Part shown: in pieces, positions 15,168-22,825 of the stretch
How positions within the stretch are numbered: position 1 is the first letter of the stretch
How the letters are laid out: each line of letters starts with the position of its first letter
Source of the DNA: Acidobacteriota bacterium
Lineage (GTDB): Bacteria; Acidobacteriota; Polarisedimenticolia; Gp22-AA2
NCBI GenBank assembly: GCA_018606725.1
Contig: JAGYID010000004.1
Coordinates: 1-55,538 of the forward strand
DNA: 55,538 nt
Reading direction: 5' to 3'
Notes under the pieces: model-generated
What the model was told of the DNA's origin: nothing
Databases searched by the model: none
What the model saw: the letters and a program-made list of their open reading frames with translations, nothing else
Translations under genes and position numbers: made by a program

Positions 15168-16187
15168 ATGCGCCGTCATCGATCGCCGTTCGCGCCGATA
15201 TCAATTCTGACCGCCGCCGCCCTGACCGTCGTCCTGGCTGCGGTCTCCACCACCGCCCGCGCCGCCGCGTCCGGGCCTCCCGGAACGACGCTCGTCGAGC
15301 GCTTCGCGGCCGACCCGTTCACGGGGCAGAGCGCCAATCCGTTCTTCGCCGAGGGGGAGGTCGCGGCGCACTTCGCCTTTCTTCCGGCCGAGCCGCCGCA
15401 CTTCCCCGGCGACCGGCCCGGTACGCTGCGGGTGATCTACGACACGACGCTGCCGTCGGCCCGGATCTCCACGCCGATCGGCGGGGTCCTCACCGCCGAT
15501 GCCGATTTCGATTTCGGCGCCATCCTGACGATCCGCTCGGCCGGCTTCGCCGCCGACCCGAACGGCTTCTCGCAGATCACCTTCGCCCTGTGGAACTCGG
15601 TCACCACCGGCATGAACCGGACCGGCTTCCCGTCCGACTCGTTCGACGCGCTCGAATTCGATTACTTCGCGAACGTTGGCGACTTCGGCGGGCCGTTCCT
15701 GTCGCCCTCCGTCTTCGGCGGCGATGTCGGCGCCGGCAACGCCTTCTTCAATTTCACGTTCCAGTCGAGGGAGCTGGCGCTGCCGGCGGACGTCCCGCTG
15801 CTGTGCCGGTTCCATCATGCCGCCGCGACGCGCCTCCTGACCCTGACGGTCAGCCGCCATGGCACAGGGGTCTTCTTCGAGCCGATCCCGGGCGCCGTCG
15901 CGACCATCGATCTCTCCACCCTGAGCCCCGGCTTCCAGGTCGATGTCGCCGGGATCATGGCCTGGTATGAGGGGTGGGCTTCGCTGCGTGCCGAAGTCGA
16001 CTTCGACCTGCTGTACGTCGGTGCCCTGCCGGCGCCGTTCGGCGTCGGGGCGCGCCGCCGAACGACCCTCGCCGGTTCGAGCGCCCATGGACGCGGCGCC
16101 GCGCGGAGCGGCGCCGGCGCAGTCTCCGCACCGCCGGCCGCCGTCGCGGCTCCGGGCGGAACCGGCGGTCGTCGCAACGGCACATAG
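15168..16187 (+). CDS. Exported protein of unknown fold in the B12 operon
   Basis: A 339-residue protein with a clear signal peptide (ISILTAAALTVVLAAVSTTARA) and a strong GAGGAGG ribosome site. The mature part (about 40-290) is beta-rich with many aromatic residues (TFALWNSVTTGMN, ALEFDYFANVGDFGG, AFFNFTFQSREL, GIMAWYEGWASLRAEVDFDLLYVG). The pattern recalls concanavalin-like or lectin-like sandwiches, but I cannot assign a family. The tail is low-complexity (Arg, Gly, Ala). It lies 51 bases after the lipoprotein gene and is probably under the same riboswitch. It could be a third surface component of corrinoid uptake. Confidence 0.75.
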   Translation: MRRHRSPFAPISILTAAALTVVLAAVSTTARAAASGPPGTTLVERFAADPFTGQSANPFFAEGEVAAHFAFLPAEPPHFPGDRPGTLRVIYDTTLPSARISTPIGGVLTADADFDFGAILTIRSAGFAADPNGFSQITFALWNSVTTGMNRTGFPSDSFDALEFDYFANVGDFGGPFLSPSVFGGDVGAGNAFFNFTFQSRELALPADVPLLCRFHHAAATRLLTLTVSRHGTGVFFEPIPGAVATIDLSTLSPGFQVDVAGIMAWYEGWASLRAEVDFDLLYVGALPAPFGVGARRRTTLAGSSAHGRGAARSGAGAVSAPPAAVAAPGGTGGRRNGT

Positions 16188-16195
16188 GAACCGTC

Positions 16196-16900
16196 ATGAC
16201 GCTGCGCGCCCCTGACATCGTGATCGATCCCGACCTGCGCCCGTCGCTCCGGCTCGGCGTCGTCGCCGCCGGGCCGGTCTGCGTCGCCGTATCGAGCCCG
16301 GCCCTCGAGGCGGAGATCGAGGCGACCTGCGACGCCCTGCGCGCGGCTCACGCCGGGGCGGCGCCCGCTTCGATCGAAGGGCTCCAGCCGGCGCGCGATC
16401 TCTACCGCGCTTTCCGGATCGATCCGACCCGCACCCGCCCGTCGTCGGAGGCGCTGCTGCGCCGCGTGCTGCAGGGGAAGCCGCTGCCGCGCATCCTCAA
16501 TGCCGTCGACCTGTGCAACCTCTGCGCGCTGAAGTTCCTGCTGTCGATCGGCTTGTACGACGCCGATCGGCTGCACGGCGCGGTGACGGCCCGGCGCGGC
16601 CGGCCGGGCGAGGCGTATGCCGGCATCCGCAAGGAAGAAGTCCACCTGGACGGAAGGCCGGTGCTGGCCGACCAGGACGGGCCGTTCGGCAACCCGACCT
16701 CCGATTCGCTGCGCACCTCGGTGACGGAGTCGACCCGCTCGCTGTGGATGGTGATCTTCGCGCCGGCGGCCTATCCCGCGGCCCGGCTGCGCGAGCACGT
16801 CGAGGCCGCCCGCGCCGGCATGGTCCGGCACCTCGCGCCCGCCGCGGAGGCGCCCGCCGCGGAGCCACCAGCAACGGACGCGAGGATGCTGGATTCCTAG
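16196..16900 (+). CDS. Free-standing B3/B4-domain protein
   Basis: A 234-residue cytoplasmic protein of the B3/B4 tRNA-binding-domain family, a domain otherwise found in the beta subunit of phenylalanyl-tRNA synthetase. Diagnostic parts are YRAFRIDPTRTRPSSEALLRR, ILNAVDLCNLCALKFLLSIGLYD, DQDGPFGNPTSDS and a terminal STRSLWMVIFAP. Stand-alone members are proposed to edit mischarged tRNA or act on nucleic acids, but function is unsettled. The ATG has AGGA upstream and lies 8 bases after the exported-protein gene, so co-transcription is possible although no link to B12 is apparent. Its TAG stop forms the first bases of a 182-bp palindrome. Confidence 0.85.
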   Translation: MTLRAPDIVIDPDLRPSLRLGVVAAGPVCVAVSSPALEAEIEATCDALRAAHAGAAPASIEGLQPARDLYRAFRIDPTRTRPSSEALLRRVLQGKPLPRILNAVDLCNLCALKFLLSIGLYDADRLHGAVTARRGRPGEAYAGIRKEEVHLDGRPVLADQDGPFGNPTSDSLRTSVTESTRSLWMVIFAPAAYPAARLREHVEAARAGMVRHLAPAAEAPAAEPPATDARMLDS

Positions 16901-17079
16901 CCCGGATTTCTCACCGGGGTTCGTCGCGAGACCGCGCAGATGGCCGTCATGACGGGCACCCGCAGCGGCGAGGGCCCGAAACGTATTCGACATACGTTGA
17001 CAGGTGCGAGCCGCGAGGACGCCCGTCAGGGCGGCCAGATCCGCGGTCGCAGCAGAAGACCGGTGAGAAATCCGGGCTA
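16898..17079. repeat. 182-bp imperfect palindrome with perfect 20-bp terminal inverted repeats
   Basis: TAGCCCGGATTTCTCACCGG at 16898-16917 is matched exactly by its reverse complement at 17060-17079. Inner arms also pair well (for example ACCGCG, TGGCCG and TGACGGGC on each side). The centre is a 7-bp hairpin AACGTAT/ATACGTT with loop TCGAC. The whole element can fold into one long hairpin. Its two ends supply the stop codons of the converging B3/B4 and YceI genes. It resembles a MITE or REP-type mobile palindrome; no poly-T tract marks it as a simple terminator. Confidence 0.85.
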
Positions 17080-17751
17080 GTTCTTCTTCGCGGCCGGCTT
17101 GGGCTCGACGCGCGTCGCCTCGATGTTCAGGGTGATGTCGACGTCGTCGCCCAGCACCGCGCCGCCCCCCTCGACGAGGCTGTTCCACGCCACGCCGAAG
17201 TCCTGGCGGTTGATCCGGGTGTGGCCCTCGAAGCCCCCCTTGAAGCCGCCGCCGAAGCCGGGGCCGAAGCCGAGCAGATCGACGTCGAGGACCGCCGGCT
17301 TGGTCTTGCCGCGGATGGTCAGGTCGCCGGTGATCTGCAGCTTCTCCGGTGACACCACCTTGACGGCGGTCGACTTGAAGGTGAGGGTCGGATACTTGGC
17401 GGCGTCGAAGAAGTCGGGGGACTTCAGGTGGCCGTCCCGTTTCGCTTCATCGGTGTCGATGCTGCCGGCATCGATGGTCGCGTTGACCGCGCTCTTCGCC
17501 GGGTCCGCCTTGTCGATGGTCAGGCTGCCCTCGAACTTGGTGAACCGACCCGGCACCTTGCTGAACAGGTGGCGGATGGTGAAGGTGACGGCGCTGTGAT
17601 CCGGATCGATGGCGTAGGTCTCCGGCGCCGCCGAGGCCTGGCCGATCAGCGCCGCGCCGGCGATGCCGGCCGACAGGACCGCCGTGGCGAGGGCGGCGCG
17701 CCGGCGGGGCACACAAGGCGTTCGGTTGGAATTCCGCGACGAGTGACTCAT
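17077..17751 (-). CDS. YceI family periplasmic lipid-binding protein
   Basis: A 224-residue secreted protein of the YceI lipocalin-like family, which binds isoprenoid lipids in the periplasm. A signal peptide (AALATAVLSAGIAGAALIGQASA) precedes the family opening ETYAIDPDHSAVTFTIRHLF. VPGRFTKFEGSLTID, SPDFFDAAKYPTLTFKS, LTIRGKTKPAVLDVDL and the terminal NRQDFGVAWNS block follow in order. A Gly/Phe-rich loop (GFGPGFGGGFKGGFEG) lengthens the usual hairpin. The ATG has GAGGAGG upstream. Its stop codon is contributed by the 182-bp palindrome. Confidence 0.95.
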   Translation of the reverse strand: MSHSSRNSNRTPCVPRRRAALATAVLSAGIAGAALIGQASAAPETYAIDPDHSAVTFTIRHLFSKVPGRFTKFEGSLTIDKADPAKSAVNATIDAGSIDTDEAKRDGHLKSPDFFDAAKYPTLTFKSTAVKVVSPEKLQITGDLTIRGKTKPAVLDVDLLGFGPGFGGGFKGGFEGHTRINRQDFGVAWNSLVEGGGAVLGDDVDITLNIEATRVEPKPAAKKN

Positions 17752-17812
17752 GCTGCGTTCCTCCTCGAAAGTTCGGTACCGGGGTTGGTCAACGTGATGG
17801 TTCGATCCGGGC

Positions 17813-19672
17813 TCAGCGCCAGCCGCGCTCGCGGCCGGCGTTCTCCTTCTTGAGGTACTCCACCAGCGGCTGGAAGTAGGCGACCATCGGCCGGGTGCTC
17901 AGCTCCGAGCCGGTCTTCTCCTTGATCAGGGTCCGCCAGTCGCGCGTCTGCCCCTGCTCGAGAATGCTCCGGAGGAAGGCGCCGACCTCCTTGCTGCCGT
18001 AGTAGTTGCAGGCGTGCGGGTCCTGCTTGAGGATCGACCGGCAGATGTGGTCGTGGAGCTGGTATTTCAGGATGGTGGCGATGGCGTAGTCGTAGTACTG
18101 CGCCGGGTCGTCGTTGATGTGCGTCTTGGTGCAGGCGTCACAGAACTCCTCGCCGCGCGGCGCCGGCGGCGCCACCCCCTGGTAGCGCTCGACGTACTGC
18201 CACCAGCGGGCGTTGAACTGGTCGGCCGGCAGGTTCGCCTCGTACAGGTCGCGCTCCCAGTGCGACATGGTGCCGGCCGAGAAGGCGATGAACGGCGCGG
18301 CCGACTCCTCGAGCGCCTCGTTCAGCAGCCAGCCGGTCTGATCGATCTGCTGCCCCTCCGGCAGCAGGCCGACCTGTCGCAAGTAGGGAACCTGCTTCGA
18401 GGCCATGCCGATCAGCTCGCCGATCGCCTCGTGGAAGGCGCGGTTGGCGCCCTCGCGCAGCACCACCGGCACCGCCGGCCGGTCGTAGGAGACGTAGTAA
18501 TAGACGTGACCCAGCTCGTGGTGGGCGGTCGCGAACGACTCGGCGTCCGGTACCAGGTTCATCAACGAACGGCCGCGCCCCTGCAAGTCGATGTCCCAGG
18601 CCGAGGCGTGGGTGTTCTTGTCGCGCTTCTCGCCGCTCGGCACCGGATAGAGGTCCGACTCCGACCAGAAGCTGGGCTGCAGCTTCGCAAATCCCATCGA
18701 CACGTAGAACGCTTCCGCCTGCCGGGCGATCCATTCCCCCGTCCGGTCCTTGAACAGCGGGTCGAGGTTGACGCCCTCGACGATGCCGGGCCAGTTCTGC
18801 GCCCAGCGATTGCCGATCCAGGGGGCCGGAATCGCCTTCGGGACCGGCTGGCCGTAGCGCTGCGCCAGCGTCGCGCGGGTCCAGCAGTGCAGCTCCTTGT
18901 AGAGCGGCTCCATGTCGGTGACGAAGGCGTCGAGCATCGTCATCATTTCGGGCACGGTCATCCCGTAATCTGCAACTTGAAGCGCGAAGAACGACGAGTG
19001 CCCCATCTCGCGCGCCACGGCGTTGCGCAGATCGCGCAGCCCGACGATGCCGGCCTTCAGGGCCGGGCCGCTCTCCTTGGAGGCCTGCCAGAATTTCAGG
19101 CGATCGTCGAGATCGCGCGAGTTTTTCAGCACCGTGTCGATCTCCACCGTCGTGGTCGGCTTGGCGCAGGCGGCGCCGTCGCGCTCGAGACAGAACTGGA
19201 ACGAGTCCATGATGCTCGACTGCCGGCTCTCTGCCTCGATGCGCCGGGCCACGACGTGGGGGATCGTGCCGGGGGCCTCGGCGGCGGCGAGCAGGATCTT
19301 CTCCAGTTGCCGCACCTGGAGCGGCTCGAGCCGGTCGCGCTGCGCCAGCAGCCGGCGCGCCCGGGCGATCACCTCCCGGTTGCCGCTGAAGGCGACGTAC
19401 AGCTTGCCGGCGGCGACGCGCGCCCCGTCGTGCTCGGGGGTCACGTCGATGCTGGCGGTCCAGAGCGCGTCCTGGAGCGGCGGGTAGAGCGCCAGCAGGA
19501 GCGCGTCGTAGAAGTCGAGGAAGCTCCTGGCTGCGGAGGGCCCGGAGGACGCCGGCGCCGGCCCCCGGGCCGGGGCGGGCGGCGCCGCGGCGGTTGCGGC
19601 CGCCGACGGCGGCGCCGTTGAGCAGACCACGAGCGCCACTGCGATCATCGCGATTCGTTTCGTGGACGACAT
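17813..19672 (-). CDS. M2 family (ACE-like) peptidyl-dipeptidase
   Basis: A 619-residue exported zinc metallopeptidase homologous to angiotensin-converting enzyme, which removes C-terminal dipeptides. The zinc site is complete: HELGH at 385-389 and the third ligand E415 in AFHEAIGE, with the REGAN segment between them as in ACE. The N-terminal signal peptide is followed by an Ala/Pro-rich linker. Three start codons overlap (TTG 19678, ATG 19675, ATG 19672); the last was chosen because GGAGG lies six bases before it. It falls within a leftward block rich in amide- and peptide-hydrolysing enzymes, consistent with peptide scavenging. Confidence 0.93.
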   Translation of the reverse strand: MSSTKRIAMIAVALVVCSTAPPSAAATAAAPPAPARGPAPASSGPSAARSFLDFYDALLLALYPPLQDALWTASIDVTPEHDGARVAAGKLYVAFSGNREVIARARRLLAQRDRLEPLQVRQLEKILLAAAEAPGTIPHVVARRIEAESRQSSIMDSFQFCLERDGAACAKPTTTVEIDTVLKNSRDLDDRLKFWQASKESGPALKAGIVGLRDLRNAVAREMGHSSFFALQVADYGMTVPEMMTMLDAFVTDMEPLYKELHCWTRATLAQRYGQPVPKAIPAPWIGNRWAQNWPGIVEGVNLDPLFKDRTGEWIARQAEAFYVSMGFAKLQPSFWSESDLYPVPSGEKRDKNTHASAWDIDLQGRGRSLMNLVPDAESFATAHHELGHVYYYVSYDRPAVPVVLREGANRAFHEAIGELIGMASKQVPYLRQVGLLPEGQQIDQTGWLLNEALEESAAPFIAFSAGTMSHWERDLYEANLPADQFNARWWQYVERYQGVAPPAPRGEEFCDACTKTHINDDPAQYYDYAIATILKYQLHDHICRSILKQDPHACNYYGSKEVGAFLRSILEQGQTRDWRTLIKEKTGSELSTRPMVAYFQPLVEYLKKENAGRERGWR

Positions 19673-19706
19673 CATCAACCTCCGATCGGGCGTCGGCGGA
19701 CGGGGC

Positions 19707-20444
19707 TCAGTAGAGGTGCCGGCCGCCGTCGACGCGAATGCACTCGCCGGTGACGAACTCGGTGTCGATCAGGAACAGCGCCGCGCGGGCGATTTCGAAC
19801 GGGCCGCCCCAGCGCCCGAGCGGCGTGGCTTTTTTCACCGCCTTCTCGGCCGCGGCGCTGAAACCGGGCGGTTTCAGGATCGGTCCGGGAGCGATGGCGT
19901 TGACCAGGATATCGGGCGCCAACTCCAGCGCCAGCCCCTCGACCAGGCCGATCACCCCCGTTTTGGCGACGTAGTACGGCAGGAAGCCGCGGTAGCGCGG
20001 CCGGCCGCTGGCCGCCAGCCAGTCGGCGATCGCCACGATCCGCCCGTCGCCGCGCGTGCGCATCATCGGCGCCGCCGCCAGCGCCAGGCGGTAGGCGCTG
20101 CCCAGGTCGACGTCGAGGTTGGCGCGCAGCGCCGCCTCGTCGAGGGCCCGCAGCGGCGTCTTGCGGTAGATCGACGCCATGCTGACGAGGATGTCGGGGC
20201 CGCCCAGCTCCTCGTGCACCGCCCCGACGACCCGCGCCGCTTCCGCTTCCAGGCCGAGGTCGGCCTGGATGGTCATCGCCTTGACCCGCAGCGCCCGGGC
20301 CCGTTTCGCGGTTCCCTCGGCCGCCTGCCGCGAGCCGCGATAGACCAGCGCCACGTGGCAGCCGCGCCGCGCCAGCTCCTCGGCGACGCTGGCGCCGACG
20401 CGCGCGCCGCCGGTGATCAGGGCCACCTTCCCCTTCGGATCCAT
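19707..20444 (-). CDS. SDR family oxidoreductase (pteridine-reductase-like)
   Basis: A 245-residue NAD(P)-dependent short-chain dehydrogenase. The cofactor motif TGGARVGASVAEEL and the following CHVALVYRGSR (Arg after the second strand, suggesting NADPH) resemble the pteridine reductase subgroup. The active-site YxxxK is YYVAK, and the C-terminus ends in GGRHLY after the VTGECIRVDGG signature. It starts 10 bases after the amidase stop and is probably co-transcribed with it. The substrate is unknown. Confidence 0.9.
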   Translation of the reverse strand: MDPKGKVALITGGARVGASVAEELARRGCHVALVYRGSRQAAEGTAKRARALRVKAMTIQADLGLEAEAARVVGAVHEELGGPDILVSMASIYRKTPLRALDEAALRANLDVDLGSAYRLALAAAPMMRTRGDGRIVAIADWLAASGRPRYRGFLPYYVAKTGVIGLVEGLALELAPDILVNAIAPGPILKPPGFSAAAEKAVKKATPLGRWGGPFEIARAALFLIDTEFVTGECIRVDGGRHLY

Positions 20445-20454
20445 CCGTTGCGCC

Positions 20455-21858
20455 TCAGGCCGCCGGCAGCGACGGTCGCTTCGCGTGCCAGGCGGTGATC
20501 CCCTGGTAGAAGCGGGCGAGGGACAGGGCCTTCGACTCCTCGAAGGCGCCGGTCATGATGGTCAGCCCGACCGGCAGGCCGTCCGACGCGAAGCCGCACG
20601 GCACGGCGATCGCCGGCAAGCCGCACAGATTGCCTGCCCCGCCGAGCGGGTCGGGCTCTGAGATGTCGGAGAAATCCTTCTCCAGCGGCCAGGCGGTGTA
20701 CATCTGGCCCGGGTAGAGCAGCGCGTCGTAGCGCGACAGCAGATCGGCCATCGCTTTCTGGCAGACCGTCCGGACCCGTTGCGCCTTGACAAAGTCCGCC
20801 CCGCGGATGGCCCGCGACCAGATAAATGTCAGCGGCGCCGTCCCGGTGACCAGCCCGCGCGCCGCCCCGGAACGCTCCAGCTCCTCGAAGGCGGTGGCGG
20901 CCTCGGCGTACAGGATGATCGCCGCGGCGCTCTCGAACGGCAGCTCCGGGAGCTTCGCCTGCTCCAGCCGCACGCCGGCGCCTTCCAGGTCGGAGAGCGC
21001 CGCGCGGAAGACCGCCTCGACGGCCTTGTCCCCCACCTTGCCGAAGTCCCGGTCAATCCAGCCGACCCGCAGCCGCTTCGCCGCCGCCGGGTCGGACGGC
21101 GCCGCCTTCGGCTCGTCGAGCGAGTACGGATCGCCCGGGTCGTGTCCCTGGATGGCGTCGAGGACCAGCTCGCAGTCGCGCGCCGACCGCGCCATCGGGC
21201 CGAGCTTGTCGAGCGACCAGGACAGCGCCATCGCGCCGCGCCGCGATACCCGTCCGAAGGTCGGGCGCAGCCCGGAATCGCCGCAGAACGACGCCGGACA
21301 GATGATCGACCCCCAGGTCTCCGAGCCGATGGCGAACGGCACCAATGCCGCCGCCACCGCCGCGCCCGAGCCCGACGACGAGCCGCAGGTCCAGCGGTCG
21401 AGGCCCCACGGGTTGTGCGCCCCGCCGGTTGCGGAGGCGTCTCCCTTCGTGTACCCCAGCCCGCCGGCCAGCTCGATCATCGCCAGCTTGCCGAGCAGCA
21501 CGGCGCCGGCGTCGCGCAGCTTCTCGATGACCGCCGCGTCCCCGTCGATCATCCGCCCCACGAACGGTTTGGCGCCCCAGGTGGTCGGGATGCCGCTGGT
21601 CGACAACAAGTCCTTGGCGCCGTACGGCACGCCGTGCAGCGGCCCGCGGTAGCGGCCGGCGGCGATGTCGCGCTCCGCCCGCCGCGCCTGCTCGAGGGCC
21701 AGGTCGGCGGTCACGGCAGCGAAGGCGTTCAGGCGCGGATTCAACGCCTCGATCCGCGCGAGGTACGCGCGCGTCAGCTCGACGGGCGACAGCTTCCGAG
21801 CGCGCAGCAGCCCCGCCAGCTCGTGGACCGGCTTGTACAGCAGGTCGTCGCCGGTCAT
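20455..21858 (-). CDS. Amidase (amidase-signature family)
   Basis: A 467-residue amide hydrolase of the amidase-signature family. The Ser-cisSer-Lys triad is visible: Lys in VPYGAKDLL, the cis-Ser in the CGSSSGSGAAVAAALVPFAIG signature and the nucleophile Ser in GSETWGSI. The closing part contains CGLPAIAVPCGFASDGLPVGLTI. It is not GatA, since no gatB or gatC is present and the gene travels with an exported small protein whose stop overlaps its start by ATGA. The substrate range cannot be predicted. Confidence 0.93.
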   Translation of the reverse strand: MTGDDLLYKPVHELAGLLRARKLSPVELTRAYLARIEALNPRLNAFAAVTADLALEQARRAERDIAAGRYRGPLHGVPYGAKDLLSTSGIPTTWGAKPFVGRMIDGDAAVIEKLRDAGAVLLGKLAMIELAGGLGYTKGDASATGGAHNPWGLDRWTCGSSSGSGAAVAAALVPFAIGSETWGSIICPASFCGDSGLRPTFGRVSRRGAMALSWSLDKLGPMARSARDCELVLDAIQGHDPGDPYSLDEPKAAPSDPAAAKRLRVGWIDRDFGKVGDKAVEAVFRAALSDLEGAGVRLEQAKLPELPFESAAAIILYAEAATAFEELERSGAARGLVTGTAPLTFIWSRAIRGADFVKAQRVRTVCQKAMADLLSRYDALLYPGQMYTAWPLEKDFSDISEPDPLGGAGNLCGLPAIAVPCGFASDGLPVGLTIMTGAFEESKALSLARFYQGITAWHAKRPSLPAA

Positions 21859-22211
21859 CGTGGGGACGTCCGCGAGCGCAGCGGCCGGAAGGACCCGGCC
21901 GGAGGGACGTCGTTGCCGAGCGGAAAGTCGCGAATCTCCTTGAGGCTGCTCTCGAACGAGGTCACGTCGCGGCGGACGCGGCGCTTCTCCTCGGAGGTCA
22001 GGTCGTCCTGCTTCGCCAGGAAACGGGCGATCGGCGGCTCCTCCGGCTCGGCCGCGGCGTCCGGCGCCCCGGAGGCGTCCGGGGCCGGCGTCGCAGTCGC
22101 TTCCTGCGCGGCCGCCGTCCGCACGCCGAACAGCGCCCCGGCGCCGGCGAGCGCCCCCGCGATCGGGGCGCCGAGAACGATGCGATTGACCATCCTGCGT
22201 GTGATCTTCAT
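21855..22211 (-). CDS. Small Tat-like exported protein paired with amidase
   Basis: A 118-residue protein with an N-terminus (KITRRMVNRIVLGAPIAGALAGAGALFG) that looks like a twin-arginine or Sec signal, followed by an Ala/Pro-rich linker and a charged helical segment (LTSEEKRRVRRDVTSFESSLKEI). The ending DFPLGNDVPPAGSF resembles small proteins that I associate with amidase genes, but no named family is assigned. The stop overlaps the amidase start by 4 bases, showing tight coupling. It may be an exported accessory or substrate-binding partner. Confidence 0.75.
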   Translation of the reverse strand: MKITRRMVNRIVLGAPIAGALAGAGALFGVRTAAAQEATATPAPDASGAPDAAAEPEEPPIARFLAKQDDLTSEEKRRVRRDVTSFESSLKEIRDFPLGNDVPPAGSFRPLRSRTSPR

Positions 22212-22247
22212 CGTGCCGCCCTCCCGCGCCGCCCCCTCAGGCCCGGC

Positions 22248-22820
22248 TCACTTGCCGACGCGCTTGACGAACTCACCGGTGGTCGTGTCGATCAGGACGG
22301 TCTCGCCGGCTTCCAGGTAGACCGGCACCCGGACCTGCGTGCCGTTTTCGAGGGTGGCGGCTTTGGTGACCTTGCCGCTGGCCATGTCGGAGCGCCCGCC
22401 CGGCCCGGTCTCGGCCACCAGCATCTCGACGAACTGCGGCACCTCGACGCCGGCGACCCTTCCCTGGAAGACGATCGACTTGAGAGTGATCCCCTCCTTC
22501 AGCCAGCGGACCGCGTCGCCCAGCGCCTCGCCCAGCATGTGGAACTGCTCGTACGACGTCTCGTCCATGAAGTGGTACTCGTCACCGTCGGCATACAGAA
22601 AGTTGATCTTGCGCCGCTCGAGGTCCGGCTCCTCGAACTTGTCGCCCGCCTTGAAGGTCATGTCCAGCACCTGGCCGGTGATCACCTGGCGCGCCTTGAC
22701 CCGCACCAGCGTGGCGGCGCCGCGCGCCGACGGGGTCTGGACGTTGTACTCGACGATCACGTACGGCTGGCCCTCGACCTGGATCGCCAGCCCGCGCTTG
22801 AAGTCGGCGGTGGTCAGCAT
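22248..22820 (-). CDS. Elongation factor P of the EfpL/YeiP-like type
   Basis: A 190-residue three-domain translation factor that relieves ribosome stalling at proline-rich motifs. The domain I tip reads QTPSARGAAT with Arg at position 33, as in E. coli EfpL (YeiP), instead of the KPGKG lysine loop of classical EF-P or the GR loop of rhamnosylated EF-P. The middle NFLYADGDEYHFMDETSYEQ block and the C-terminal VPVYLEAGETVLIDT are standard EF-P. No earP, epmA or epmB gene is near. Whether this is the only EF-P of the genome cannot be told from this window. Confidence 0.9.
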   Translation of the reverse strand: MLTTADFKRGLAIQVEGQPYVIVEYNVQTPSARGAATLVRVKARQVITGQVLDMTFKAGDKFEEPDLERRKINFLYADGDEYHFMDETSYEQFHMLGEALGDAVRWLKEGITLKSIVFQGRVAGVEVPQFVEMLVAETGPGGRSDMASGKVTKAATLENGTQVRVPVYLEAGETVLIDTTTGEFVKRVGK

Positions 22821-22825
22821 CCGGC

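Noticed and set aside
17013..17019. TTGACA inside the 182-bp palindrome as a promoter
   Set aside because: No -10 at suitable distance and its place is explained by the central hairpin arm.
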